Shown: positions 51,990 through 61,314 of the stretch, one piece after another
Position numbering within the stretch: the first letter of the stretch is position 1
Layout of the letters: each line of letters starts with the position of its first letter
NCBI RefSeq assembly: GCF_018437505.1
Contig: NZ_CP072467.1
Span: 1,426,001-1,490,000, forward strand
DNA: 64,000 nucleotides
Direction of reading: 5' to 3'
Origin: Spiractinospora alimapuensis
Lineage (GTDB): Bacteria; Actinomycetota; Actinomycetes; Streptosporangiales; Streptosporangiaceae
Notes under the pieces: generated by a model
Database searches by the model: none
The model's input: the letters and a program-made list of their open reading frames with translations, nothing else
What the model was told of the DNA's origin: nothing
Made by a program: the position numbers and the translations under genes

Positions 51990-52991
51990 TCAGAGGGTGA
52001 AGCCGCGCGGGAACGGGTCGTCGGGGTCGAGTAGGTACTGGCCCATGGCGGTGATCCAGGCACGGCCGGTGACGGTCGGCACCACGGCGGGGAGCCCACC
52101 GACGTCGGTCTCCTCGAGCAGGCGGCCGGTGAAGCTGGTGCCCAGCAGCGATTGGTTGACGAAGTCCTGTCCCACCGCGAGCTCACCGCGGGAGTGGAGC
52201 TGGGCCATGCGCGCGCTGGTCCCGGTGCCGCAGGGTGACCGATCGAACCATCCGGGGTGGATGACCATCGCGTTGCGCGCGTCGGCGCCCGTCCCGCCGG
52301 AGGCGGTGAGCTGGACGTGCTTACAGCCGGCGATGGTGGGATCGATCGGGTGCACGGGCCGGTTCTGGGCGTTGATGGCGTCCATGATGGCCAGTCCAGC
52401 GGTCGCCATCCGATCCTTCTCCGCCTTGTCGAACGGGATCCCGAGGTCCTCGATCGGCACGATGGCGTAGAAGTTGCCTCCGTAGGCCATGTCGTAGCGG
52501 ACGTCACCGATACCGGGAACGCGCACGGTGGCGTCGTGAGCCACCGAGAACGACGCCACGTTGCGGATGGTCACCGACTCGGCCCGCCCGTCGGTCACCG
52601 AGACGCGCGCGGTGACCAGTCCCGCCGGTGTGTCGAGCCGGACCTCGGTGACGGGTTCGGTCACCTCGACCATGCCCGTCTCGACCAGGACCGTGGCGAC
52701 ACCGATCGTGCCGTGGCCGCACATCGGCAGACAGCCCGAGACCTCGATGTAGATGACGCCCCAGTCGGCGTCCGGGCGGGAGGGCGGCTGCAGGATCGCG
52801 CCGCTCATCGCGGCGTGGCCGCGCGGCTCGTTGACCAGGAGTTCCCGGATATGGTCCAGGTGCTCCATGAAGTAGGTACGACGCTCCGCCATCGTGGCGC
52901 CGGGGACGGGTCCGACGCCGCCGGTCACGACTCGGGTTGGCATCCCCTCGGTGTGGGAGTCGACCGCGGAGAAGTAGCGCCCGGCACGCAT
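51990..52991 (-). CDS. Proline racemase / 4-hydroxyproline epimerase
   Basis: Protein of 333 residues of the proline racemase family. Both catalytic cysteines are seen: LPMCGHGTIGVATVLVE (first) and SPCGTGTSARMA (second). DSHTEGMPTRVV near the start and FYAIVPIEDLG are also family features. Reaction: epimerisation at the alpha-carbon of proline or hydroxyproline. The gene lies 1 nt after a DapA-family gene, matching the hydroxyproline catabolic pair (epimerase plus pyrroline-hydroxycarboxylate deaminase), which favours hydroxyproline as substrate (inference). Confidence 0.9.
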   Translation of the reverse strand: MRAGRYFSAVDSHTEGMPTRVVTGGVGPVPGATMAERRTYFMEHLDHIRELLVNEPRGHAAMSGAILQPPSRPDADWGVIYIEVSGCLPMCGHGTIGVATVLVETGMVEVTEPVTEVRLDTPAGLVTARVSVTDGRAESVTIRNVASFSVAHDATVRVPGIGDVRYDMAYGGNFYAIVPIEDLGIPFDKAEKDRMATAGLAIMDAINAQNRPVHPIDPTIAGCKHVQLTASGGTGADARNAMVIHPGWFDRSPCGTGTSARMAQLHSRGELAVGQDFVNQSLLGTSFTGRLLEETDVGGLPAVVPTVTGRAWITAMGQYLLDPDDPFPRGFTL

Positions 52992-52992
52992 G

Positions 52993-53916
52993 TCAGGAAC
53001 CCGCCGGGTTCGCGGCGAGGTGGTCGATGGCGCGGCGCATGTCGGCTTCCAGCTCGGCGAGCTGGTGGGCCGGGAGGGGGCCGCGCGGGGGACGGCAGGG
53101 GCCGCCGAAACGACCGACCATCTCCATCCCGTGCTTGATGGCCTGGACGAATTCTGTCCTCGAGTCCCAGCGGAACGCGGCGACCAGCGGCTCGTAGAGG
53201 GCGCGGGCCTCGTCCAGCTTGCCGGACCGGGCGAGGTCGTACAGCCGAAGGGACTCGGCCGGGAAGACGTTGGGGAAACCGGCGAACCATCCGGTGGCGC
53301 CCATGAGGAGCGCTTCCAGGGCGACGTCGTCGGCGCCGGCGATGACGGCGAGTTCGGGGGCGCGTTCCCGCAGTTCCAGGACGCGGCGCACGTCCCCGGT
53401 GAATTCCTTGACGGACACGATGTTGTCGATCGCGGCGATCTCGGCCACGAGCCGGGGTGTGAGGTCGACCTTCGTGTCGAGGGGATTGTTGTAGATCATG
53501 ACGGGGAGGCCGACCGCGGCGACCTGTTCGAAGTGGTGCACCACGTCGGCGTCGTTCGCCCGGTACATCGTGGGTGGGAGGCAGAGCACCCCGTCGGCGC
53601 CGTCCTCCGCGGCCTTCTCCGCCCACGCACGGGCCTGGTGGGCACCGGCGCCGTGTACTCCGACCACGACGACTCCGTCGTCGCCGACCGTGTCGATGGC
53701 GGTGCGCGCGACGGCGCGTCGCTCCTCGTCGGTCAGGGACGAGTACTCGCCGAGGGATCCGTTGGGTCCGACACCACGACAGCCGTTGTCGATGAGCCAG
53801 CGGCAGTGTTCCGCGTAGCGGTCCAGGTCGACGCGGAGTCCGGCGGGGGCCGAGTCGTCCTCGGCGTAGGGCAGCGCGGTGGCGACGACGACTCCCTCGA
53901 GTCTCTCTTTCGTCAT
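52993..53916 (-). CDS. DapA-family lyase/deaminase
   Basis: Protein of 307 residues, a TIM-barrel aldolase of the dihydrodipicolinate-synthase family. GVGPNGSLGEYSSLTDEE (GxxGE motif), MIYNNPLDTKVDL (Tyr) and IVSVKEFTGDV (Schiff-base Lys) are visible. Next to a racemase it most likely acts as 1-pyrroline-4-hydroxy-2-carboxylate deaminase, but other aldolase roles are possible. GGAGAG precedes the ATG. Confidence 0.88.
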   Translation of the reverse strand: MTKERLEGVVVATALPYAEDDSAPAGLRVDLDRYAEHCRWLIDNGCRGVGPNGSLGEYSSLTDEERRAVARTAIDTVGDDGVVVVGVHGAGAHQARAWAEKAAEDGADGVLCLPPTMYRANDADVVHHFEQVAAVGLPVMIYNNPLDTKVDLTPRLVAEIAAIDNIVSVKEFTGDVRRVLELRERAPELAVIAGADDVALEALLMGATGWFAGFPNVFPAESLRLYDLARSGKLDEARALYEPLVAAFRWDSRTEFVQAIKHGMEMVGRFGGPCRPPRGPLPAHQLAELEADMRRAIDHLAANPAGS

Positions 53917-54014
53917 GGGGCACTCTCCGTTCGTTGTTCTCCGATGGGGGCCGGTCGTGCGGTGTGGTGCTGTTCCGGGTCGCTATCGGTCCGAGAGCGG
54001 CAGGTGCGTCGCGC

Positions 54015-54064
54015 GGGCACCGCGCGGTGCCCCACAGCGATCATGAGTGTTCATTAAACTGAAC
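54015..54064. promoter_or_regulatory. Two palindromes in control region of racemase locus
   Basis: GGGCACCGC-GCGGTGCCC (54015-54032) is a perfect 18-bp palindrome. GTTCA-TTAAAC-TGAAC (54049-54064) is a 5-6-5 inverted repeat. They lie between the leftward DapA-family gene and the rightward Asp/Glu-racemase-like gene, in a 476-bp region with no gene. The XRE-cupin protein encoded nearby is a candidate binder. Confidence 0.45.
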
Positions 54065-54392
54065 TTCGAGAGGCTAGTCAGCGACCGTGACCCACGTCAA
54101 TCCCCGCGCGCCGGCGATCGCGACGGACACGTTTCGTGGCCACGCGCGCACGTCGTCGGCGAGGGCCATCTCCCGCCGGCGGGAAACGCCCGACACACGC
54201 CCCTCGCCTCCCCTCTTCCCTGTTCACGAAAACGAACGGTCGGGTCTCACGAACGGAGGACGCGATGTGTCGGTGGTGGTCGGGATCCGACGCGGCCCGC
54301 CACGCCGGATCCCGCGACGCCCACCCCTCCCCCTTCGGGGAAGCGGGTACTACGCTCGTCGTGTCACCGGATTCCGGCTGTGAGGAGCGTCC

Positions 54393-55121
54393 GTGAAGCA
54401 CGTAGGAATCCTGGCGCACAGCGTGCCCGGGGCCGCGATGTGTTTTCGTCACTACTGCGAGACGGCGATGGCGGAACTCGGGGACCACAACCACCCCGAC
54501 GTCACCATGGACTGCGTCGCCATGGGCCAGAGCATGCCCGCCTGGGAGACGGGCGACTACGACACCGTGCGCGACATCCTGGCCCGCAGCGTGGACCGGC
54601 TGGCCGCGGCGGGAGCCGACTTCTTCCTCTGCCCGGACAACACCGCGCACCTCGCCCTGGAACGTCCCGGTGTGGACCTCGCGCTCCCCGGGCTGCACAT
54701 CGCCGAGGTCGTGGCCCGCACCGCGAAGGCCGCCGGCTACAACCGTGTGGGCGTCCTGGGCACCCGGTGGACGATGGAGGCCGGCCTCTATCCGCGGGTT
54801 CTCACCGAGCACGGCATCTCGGCCGGGATCCCCGACGCCGAGAGCCGCGCCCTCATCCAGGAGCGGACGTTCGGCGAGCTGACCCACGGGGTGTTCACGG
54901 AGGAGACCCGTGCCGAGTTCGTGACGGTCATCCGACGGCTCGCCGCGGAGGGCTGCGACGCCGTCGCCCTCGTCTGCACGGAGTTCCCACTCCTGGTGCC
55001 GCCAGCCGAGTCCCCCATCCCGACCCTGGAGTCCACCACGCTGGTGGCCGAGGCCGCCGCCGACGTCGCGCTGGACCGGGAACCGTTGCCCACCTGGCGC
55101 GGGGGCCCACCCGATCGGTGA
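54393..55121 (+). CDS. Aspartate/glutamate racemase-family protein
   Basis: Protein of 242 residues of the Asp/Glu/hydantoin racemase superfamily. Both catalytic cysteines are present in their usual settings: FFLCPDNTAH (N-terminal half) and ALVCTEFPLLV (C-terminal half), with GVLGTRWTMEAGLYP between. Cofactor-independent racemase acting on an amino acid; substrate unknown. Start GTG 54393 with GAGGAG upstream. It converges on the XRE-cupin gene. Confidence 0.88.
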   Translation: MKHVGILAHSVPGAAMCFRHYCETAMAELGDHNHPDVTMDCVAMGQSMPAWETGDYDTVRDILARSVDRLAAAGADFFLCPDNTAHLALERPGVDLALPGLHIAEVVARTAKAAGYNRVGVLGTRWTMEAGLYPRVLTEHGISAGIPDAESRALIQERTFGELTHGVFTEETRAEFVTVIRRLAAEGCDAVALVCTEFPLLVPPAESPIPTLESTTLVAEAAADVALDREPLPTWRGGPPDR

Positions 55122-55149
55122 TCGGACGTCGTCCCGCTCGCCTCTGTGT

Positions 55150-55767
55150 TCAGGGCACGACGGTCGGGGTGGTTCCTGTGGCGGGGCAGGAACCGCCGAG
55201 GGTCGGCGGTCCCGCGTCGGCCGGATACTCCAACATGAGCACCGAAGTGACCGGGCCACCGACAGTCTCGTAGATGTGCGGTGTGTCGGCCGGATAGCAG
55301 ACGTAGTCGCCCGCCCGTAGCTCGTAGGGGGAGTCGGGCGGGCCGACGCGCAGGACCCCGTCGGTGACCACGACGTGCTCCCGTCCCGGGTGGCCGTCGG
55401 AGTACTGCCGCTCTCCTGGACGGACCCGCTGGTCGTAGAGCTCCAGGACCCGTTGGGTGACGTCCATGCGACGCAGCATGCGGAGGTCCACGGCGTTGCT
55501 GCTCAGGACCTCCACCTCGTCGGACCGGACCAGTATGACGTCGGGGTCCTCCCGCTCGCTCAGCAGGGACGACACCGGCACCTGGAGGGCGTTCGACAAA
55601 CTGAACACGGTCTCGATCGTGGGGTTGCCCGATCCCGACTCCAACTGCGACAAGGTGCCCTTGGCGATACCGGATCTGCGTGCGACCTCGGACAGCGACA
55701 TTCCCGACCTGTCCCGCAGTACCCGTAGGTTGGCGGCCAGGACTCGACCGCCCTGTCCTCTGACCAC
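55150..55767 (-). CDS. XRE-family regulator with C-terminal cupin domain
   Basis: Protein of 205 residues. The N-terminal helix-turn-helix (LRVLRDRSGMSLSEVARRSGIAKGTLSQLESG) precedes a cupin barrel (HPGREHVVVTDGVLRVGP, LRAGDYVCYPADTPHIYE). These regulators often control amino-acid or polyamine catabolic genes; the neighbouring racemase genes are natural targets. GTG 55767 with GGAGGAGG upstream. Confidence 0.9.
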   Translation of the reverse strand: MVRGQGGRVLAANLRVLRDRSGMSLSEVARRSGIAKGTLSQLESGSGNPTIETVFSLSNALQVPVSSLLSEREDPDVILVRSDEVEVLSSNAVDLRMLRRMDVTQRVLELYDQRVRPGERQYSDGHPGREHVVVTDGVLRVGPPDSPYELRAGDYVCYPADTPHIYETVGGPVTSVLMLEYPADAGPPTLGGSCPATGTTPTVVP

Positions 55768-55911
55768 TGAGCCTCCTCCGCGTGTCCAGAAGGGAGGCTA
55801 CACGGCGGGAACCGCGCCGATCGTGACGGCACGGTGCTCAGGCCTGAACCGGAGATCCGCGCCTGCGGCGACCTCTCGGCGTGGAGCCAGAGAAACCACA
55901 GGTCAGCGAGC

Positions 55912-55917
55912 TATCGT
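55912..55917 (+). promoter_or_regulatory. Leaderless -10 box of zinc finger gene
   Basis: TATCGT with a 6-nt gap to the ATG at 55924. Confidence 0.45.
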
Positions 55918-55923
55918 GGCATC

Positions 55924-56283
55924 ATGAGCACTGGAAACGACATGCCGGAGTCGATCGACCCCGCGGCGCCGCCCAGTGGGGCCGGGTGCCAGGAGTGCCT
56001 CGCGGCCGACGGATGGTGGTTCCACCTCCGTCGGTGCGCCGCCTGTGGCCACGTGGGCTGCTGCGACTCGTCGCCATCCCAGCACGCCACTCGGCACCAG
56101 CGGGACACCGGGCATCCCGTCGTCCAGAGCTTCGAACCCGGCGAGGAGTGGTTCTTCGACTACCGCTCCGGCCAACTCAGTGACGGTCCGCCACTCGCGC
56201 CGCCCACCGCCCACCCGTCCGACCAGCCAGTCCCCGGCCCGGCCGGCCGGGTACCGCCCAACTGGATGAGCCTCATCCGCTAG
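55924..56283 (+). CDS. UBP-type zinc finger protein
   Basis: Protein of 119 residues with a ubiquitin-hydrolase-type (ZnF-UBP) zinc finger: CQECLAADGWWFHLRRCAAC, then GHVGCCD, HATRHQRDTGH and EEWFFDYRSGQL. Cysteine and histidine spacing matches small bacterial members of the family, common in actinomycetes. Function unknown; ubiquitin binding is not expected. ATG 55924 chosen for the -10-like box 6 nt before it. Confidence 0.88.
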   Translation: MSTGNDMPESIDPAAPPSGAGCQECLAADGWWFHLRRCAACGHVGCCDSSPSQHATRHQRDTGHPVVQSFEPGEEWFFDYRSGQLSDGPPLAPPTAHPSDQPVPGPAGRVPPNWMSLIR

Positions 56284-57193
56284 TACGCCCCGCCCCTCAC
56301 GCGGAGGGTGTGACTCCGTGCCGCTGGGTGACCGGTGTCCCGCACGGCCTTCGTGGTGGGCGCCCTGCTGGATCGGACCGTGTCCATGGGCCGAACAGTC
56401 CAGGGGCCGCACACCACGCGCGGTGTCCCCGACGCCCACGGGGGAACGAGCGCTCGCCCGATGTCCGACCTCGCGCGACAGCCGCGGAGTGGTGGATGTG
56501 AACACTGGCACCAGTCAGGTCCGCGTCCGGGTACCCATCGGTCGGCGGGGCGTCGACGGCTCCAGCACGCGGTCGTTGCTCCCCCTCCGTGGCCATCGGG
56601 CGACACGCGCCACGTCCCTCCCGTGCCCGGCCCGGCGGGCGCGTGTCCGAGAGCGGACACCCCTCGTCACCACCACGCGGGCGGTGGGGATGTTGGCACA
56701 CAGCTCCCCGCCTCCACCGCCGGGCGCCCGTTGAACGACAGCACCGCGTGGGTACATCAGGTACGCCCGTGGGCGATCGGCCCGATGTCCGCACCCGGTC
56801 ACGACGACCGGTCGGATCGACCGCGGCACGGGCACTCGCCAGGCCAGGTCTCGCCCCGCTGGGCTGGGGCTGTTCGTCAGGGACAGACGCCCATCCGTAC
56901 ACACGCGGTGGCGTGGAGACCCCGCGAGCAACGTCCCTCGCCATGGGTTTCGCCATCCGGGCGGGGTTCGGCGTGCGGCGCTCGAGTCGCGGTGACTGGC
57001 GGAGACTCGCGGTGGGCAGGTGTGTCGCGTGGGTACGCCGCACGCGATGTGGCGGCGTCGAGAGAACCCCCGCGCCAGGTGTCGGAGGTCCTACGAAGGG
57101 TGCGCGCGGGGCTTCCCCCTCGGCCCGCCACCGGAGAAGGCTCGCGGATCCGCCCACGAATCGGCGCCGGCGTCGGTGGCATAGCCTTACGGC
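56284..57193. other. 910-bp region without convincing gene
   Basis: Long ORFs are open in several frames on both strands but their products are mixtures of Arg, Pro, Gly and Thr with no domain, as expected from GC-rich non-coding DNA. CACGCG/CGCGTG words are frequent. No hairpin, repeat or tRNA recognised. The last 12 bp hold the -10 box of the next gene. Confidence 0.45.
57182..57187 (+). promoter_or_regulatory. Leaderless -10 box of saccharopine-dehydrogenase-like gene
   Basis: TAGCCT with a 6-nt gap to the ATG at 57194. Confidence 0.5.
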
Positions 57194-58210
57194 ATGTCGC
57201 GAATCGTGGTGGCTGGTGGTTCCGGTGTTCTCGGCGTGCTGGTCGGGCGCGAGGTGGGGCGGCGCCGTCCCGACTGGAAGCTCGTGGTCGGTGATCACCG
57301 CCCGGACCGGGGCGCTGCCACCGCGAAACTCCTGGACGCCGAGACCACCACACTGGACGCCACGGATCCGGCCAGTGTCCGCACCGCGATCACCGGTGCT
57401 GACGCGGTGATCGTCGCGCTGGGGCAGCGGGAGCCGCTCGTCCAGGACGTGTGTCTGGAGCTCGGCGTTCCCTGCGTGGACGTGACCGCGAGCGGCGCGA
57501 TGACGACCGCGGTGGCCGCGTTGGACGAGCGGGCCCGCGCCGCGGCGGTCGCCTCCGTCTCCATGGCGGGTCTCTTCCCCGGCCTGTCAGGGTTACTCGC
57601 GGTCAAGACCGCCTCCCGACTCGACGAGGTCGACCACGTGGACGTGTCCCTACTCCAGAACACCAACGCGAACGTGGGCCGCTCCGGGGTCGTGGACATG
57701 CTCGGCATCATCTCTTCGCCGGTGGAGTCGCGGGGCCACACGGAGCCGGGTTTTCGACTCCGCTCGCCGGAGACGCGGCGGCTCCGCCTCATCGACCACG
57801 CCGAGCGGCGGGCACTCGCGGTCGAGGCCGACCTGGCGCGCACCTCCTACTGGACGGGCTGGAACAGCGCGCCGTTCACGGCGTTGGTCGCCACCATGGT
57901 GCGCGTCGGCGCCCTGCCGGCGCTCGCGCCGCGCCTGGCCGGCTTCGTGCGGCATGACCCCTCGCGGCCGGAAGAGGTTCGGCTCTCGGTCCGGGCGCAC
58001 GGCACCCGGAGCGGCGCGGACACGAGGGTGCGGCTCGGGCTCACCGCCGAGTCCGACTACGGAGCCACGGCCGCCGTGGCCGTCGCTCTGGCCGATCTCA
58101 CCCTCGGAGGCGGCCTCAAGGGCGCGGGAACACCGTTGTCCTTCACCACTTTCGACGCGCTGGTCGCCCGGATGGGCCCTAACACCGTCACCGTGTGGGA
58201 CGAGGACTGA
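57194..58210 (+). CDS. Saccharopine-dehydrogenase-like NAD(P)-binding protein
   Basis: Protein of 338 residues with N-terminal Rossmann fold (RIVVAGGSGVLGVLVGREV) and ADAVIVALG, LELGVPCVDVTASG and SMAGLFPGLSGLLA as in saccharopine dehydrogenase/carboxynorspermidine-dehydrogenase-like proteins. C-terminal part is strand-rich with TRVRLGLTAESDYGATAAVAVALADL. Likely a cytoplasmic oxidoreductase of unknown substrate. Confidence 0.82.
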   Translation: MSRIVVAGGSGVLGVLVGREVGRRRPDWKLVVGDHRPDRGAATAKLLDAETTTLDATDPASVRTAITGADAVIVALGQREPLVQDVCLELGVPCVDVTASGAMTTAVAALDERARAAAVASVSMAGLFPGLSGLLAVKTASRLDEVDHVDVSLLQNTNANVGRSGVVDMLGIISSPVESRGHTEPGFRLRSPETRRLRLIDHAERRALAVEADLARTSYWTGWNSAPFTALVATMVRVGALPALAPRLAGFVRHDPSRPEEVRLSVRAHGTRSGADTRVRLGLTAESDYGATAAVAVALADLTLGGGLKGAGTPLSFTTFDALVARMGPNTVTVWDED

Positions 58211-58243
58211 GACGACCAGGCTGCGGAGCCGAGTCCGGTCGGC

Positions 58244-60142
58244 TCAGGTGCCGATGACCCCTCCGTCATCCTTGCGGATGACGAGCGTCGCCGAACGAGG
58301 TCGCCCGTCGGGTGCGTGGTCAGGCCAGTTGCTCACGGCCCGCGGGTTCTCCGGCGTCGGCTCTCCCACCATGTCCACCGCCTCCCCTGGATGCTGGACG
58401 TTGACGAACATGGTGGTCTGGTCCGGTGTGGTGACGACCCCGGAGATCTCGGCACCGCGGGGCCCGGTGAGGAACCGGCGGACCTCGCCCGTCTCGGGGT
58501 CGGCGGCGAGCATCGCGTTGTTGGCGATGGTGTCGTAGCCACGGTCCGGATCGTGTTGGGCGGAGTTGGAGACGTCGGTCTGGATCCACAGACGACCCTG
58601 GGGATCGAACCAGAGGCCGTCCGGGGAGCCGAACATGTTGTCCTCGTCGAGGTCCACCGCGTCGTCGTGGGCGGGGTCACCCGCGAGTAGGAAGATGTCC
58701 CAGGTGAAGGCGGTCGCGGTGTTGTCGTGGCCGTCCTCACGCCACTTGATGATGTGGCCGTAGGGGTTGGGTGACCGCGGGTTGGCTTCCCCCTCCCCCG
58801 CCTTGCCGTTGGTGAGGCTGCAGTACACGTCCTGGGTCCCGGGCTGGACCGCGATCCACTCGGGTCGGTCCATCGGTGTGGCGCCGAGGGCGTCGGCCGC
58901 CATTCGTGCCCGCAGCAGCACGTCGGCCTGGTCCGTCCATCCGTTCTCGGTGGTGAGCGGTCCTTCGCCGAAGGTCAGCGGGAGCCAGGCGCCACTGCCG
59001 TCGTCGTCGAAGCGGGCCACGTGCAGGGTGCCGTGGTCGAGGGGACTCCTGCCGGTGGCGAGCAGCTCCGTCCACGGCCGGGACCCGACGAACTTGTAGA
59101 TGTAGTCGCCGTCCTGGTCGTCCCCGGTGTAGACGACGACCCTCCCCCGGGCTTCTGTCACGATCGCGCCCTCGTGCTTCACCCGTCCCAGGGCGGTGCG
59201 CTTGACCGGTACGTGGTCGGGGTCGAACGGGTCGATCTCGACGACCCAGCCGAATCTGTTGGCTTCCTCGGAGTTGGTCGCGATGTCGAAACGTTGGTCG
59301 ACCTCGAACCACTTGTAGCCGAACCCGGTGTCGTCGATGCCGTACCTGTCCTGCTCCGGGGTGGGCTCCCAGGAGTCGTCGGTGGTGCCGAAGTAGTTGT
59401 TGAAGTTCTCCTCGCAGGCGAGGTAGGTGTTCCAGGGCGTCACGCCGTGGGAGCAGTTGTTGATCGTGCCGCGGGGTTGGGGGTCGAGCGCGGCGAGGGC
59501 CGGGTGGTCGGCCGTGACCGGCCCGGAGAACTCGACCGGCGTGGTCGCGGTGACCCGGCGGTTGTAGTCGGAGTCGACGATCCGCCACTCACCGTCCACC
59601 AGCTCAACCTCGACAATGCTGACGCCGTGGGTGGCCGTGCCCTTGTCGACCTTCTCCTGGGTCATCTCCTCGTCCCCGTCACTGAGGAGGAGCGCCTGGT
59701 CGACGTACTCGTGGTTCAGGACCAGCAGGCCGTTGCGGCTTGCCTGGGGCCCCTGGCCGAGCGGGAAGAAGTGCATCCCGTCGTGGTGCGAGCCGAACTG
59801 TCGCGCGGCCTCCTCCGCGGTGTTGGAGGCGTCGGCCTTCCACTCCGGACCATCAGACCGGATCGGATGACCCCAGGGCACGAACACGGTCGCGGTGTAG
59901 CCGTCGGGTACGACCACCGTGTCCTCGGCACTGAGTGGAACGGCGGAGAAACCGAGCAGGGGCCCCGCTTCCCCACTCGCGGCCCGGGCCAGGTTCGGCG
60001 CCACGCCGCCCAACAGGAAACCGGCCGCGGCGAGGGTCCCACCGCGCAGCACCCCGCGCCGGGAGAACCGTTCCGCGAGAACGCGTTGGAAGGGCGGGTT
60101 CCCGGACCGGTTGGAACTGACGTCGTCGGAATCGGTTCGCAC
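58244..60142 (-). CDS. PhoX-type alkaline phosphatase (Tat-exported)
   Basis: Protein of 632 residues of the DUF839/PhoX family. The N-terminus has a Tat signal, FSRRGVLRGGTLAAAGFLLGG, cleaved near AARA. Core motifs include NHEYVD, NCSHGVTPWNTYLACEENFNN, YTGDDQDGDYIYKFV, GSPDGLWFDPQGRLWIQTD and TTMFVNVQHPGE. PhoX is a calcium/iron-dependent exported phosphatase. Start is GTG 60142 with GAGG about 7 nt upstream. It stands alone. Confidence 0.9.
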   Translation of the reverse strand: MRTDSDDVSSNRSGNPPFQRVLAERFSRRGVLRGGTLAAAGFLLGGVAPNLARAASGEAGPLLGFSAVPLSAEDTVVVPDGYTATVFVPWGHPIRSDGPEWKADASNTAEEAARQFGSHHDGMHFFPLGQGPQASRNGLLVLNHEYVDQALLLSDGDEEMTQEKVDKGTATHGVSIVEVELVDGEWRIVDSDYNRRVTATTPVEFSGPVTADHPALAALDPQPRGTINNCSHGVTPWNTYLACEENFNNYFGTTDDSWEPTPEQDRYGIDDTGFGYKWFEVDQRFDIATNSEEANRFGWVVEIDPFDPDHVPVKRTALGRVKHEGAIVTEARGRVVVYTGDDQDGDYIYKFVGSRPWTELLATGRSPLDHGTLHVARFDDDGSGAWLPLTFGEGPLTTENGWTDQADVLLRARMAADALGATPMDRPEWIAVQPGTQDVYCSLTNGKAGEGEANPRSPNPYGHIIKWREDGHDNTATAFTWDIFLLAGDPAHDDAVDLDEDNMFGSPDGLWFDPQGRLWIQTDVSNSAQHDPDRGYDTIANNAMLAADPETGEVRRFLTGPRGAEISGVVTTPDQTTMFVNVQHPGEAVDMVGEPTPENPRAVSNWPDHAPDGRPRSATLVIRKDDGGVIGT

Positions 60143-60371
60143 GGCCGCACCTCGTTGAAGTCTCCGAACAGGAACGCGGATCGCGGCTCGAGACACGGGG
60201 AGCCACAGATCTGGGACGTTACGTCACCGAGCGTGCGCACGCCGGGATTGCCCTCCCGGCGCGTCGTGCTGGAATCCCGGCCGCGAAGGAACATCCGTCT
60301 CCGCGCGTGGATCGACTGACGGATCACGTCCGGGCGAGGTCACCGCCGGACGTCAGCGTGAACCCACCCGA

Positions 60372-61175
60372 TCACAGGGCGGTAATGCCCCTGATGGTGG
60401 TGACGACTCCGCCGAGGAGCGCGATCGTGATCAGGGCGGCGCGGGCCGCTCGGAGGGGGAGGCGGCGGGCCGCGAACTCGCCGACGACGATGCCGACCAC
60501 GCACGCGGACGCGATCACCACCCACATGGGGATGCTCAGCGTGGGCACGCTGGCGGGGTCGAGCACGAGATAGGTGCCGATGGTGAACACCGCGAGCAGG
60601 AGGAAGAAGGGCTGCATCGTGGCGGCGAAGGCGCGCGGGTTCCAGCGGGTCGTCACGGCGAGCACGGAGAGGGCCGGTCCAGCCAGTCCGGCCGTGGATC
60701 CCATCAGTCCGCTGAAGTACCCAGAGGTCAGGACATAACGCAACCGCGGGCGCACGCGCAGTCGCGTGACGAGCACCGGAACCGACAGGGACACCACGAC
60801 CAGAACTCCCACGGCCACTTGGAGTACCGGCACCGAGGTGACGCCAACGATGAGAGCCCCACAGACCGTTCCGACACACGCCGGCGCGAACAGCGCCAGG
60901 GCTCGAACCCAGTCGATGTCCCGACGAACCAGAATCAGGATCGTTCCGGCGGTTCCGAGCGAGCACAGGTGGACCAGGATCACACCGGACGCGGGCCCGA
61001 CCATCAGGACGAGGAAGGGCGCGGAGACGAGGGCGAACCCCATCCCGGTGACCCGTTGCAGCAGTGCCCCGGCCAATACGGCGAATCCGACGACGGTCGC
61101 CTCGACGACGGCGGGTGATACGTCCAGCAGTGGAACGGACTCCATTCTCCTCGCGACGGCGAATCGGCACGTCAT
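60372..61175 (-). CDS. TSUP (TauE/SafE) family transporter
   Basis: Membrane protein of 267 residues with about eight segments. GFAVLAGALLQRVTGMGFALVSAPFLVL is the N-terminal half signature and SGYFSGLMGSTAGLAGPALSVLA the second-half repeat of the sulfite/organosulfonate exporter family. Exported substrate unknown. Start uncertain: ATG 61175, or ATG 61145 whose AGGAG is unusually close. Confidence 0.88.
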   Translation of the reverse strand: MTCRFAVARRMESVPLLDVSPAVVEATVVGFAVLAGALLQRVTGMGFALVSAPFLVLMVGPASGVILVHLCSLGTAGTILILVRRDIDWVRALALFAPACVGTVCGALIVGVTSVPVLQVAVGVLVVVSLSVPVLVTRLRVRPRLRYVLTSGYFSGLMGSTAGLAGPALSVLAVTTRWNPRAFAATMQPFFLLLAVFTIGTYLVLDPASVPTLSIPMWVVIASACVVGIVVGEFAARRLPLRAARAALITIALLGGVVTTIRGITAL

Positions 61176-61301
61176 GGCGTTGAGGTGGCGTCGACTCCAC
61201 CACGGCCCGGTGCCCTGGCAGGCTAGTCCACCGTGCCCCGCCCCCCGTCGACCGGGGCACGCCCAATCCCGTCGCTCCTCCGCGACGTCGACGCTGGTCC
61301 C

Positions 61302-61307
61302 TAGGCT
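61302..61307 (+). promoter_or_regulatory. Leaderless -10 box of VOC gene
   Basis: TAGGCT with a 7-nt gap to the ATG at 61315 and no ribosome site. Confidence 0.55.
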
Positions 61308-61314
61308 TGGCGCC

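Noticed and set aside
56297-57298. Leftward 333-codon and rightward 319-codon ORFs in the 56-57 kb gap
   Set aside because: Both are Arg/Pro/Thr-rich with no domain and overlap each other; this is typical of non-coding GC-rich DNA.
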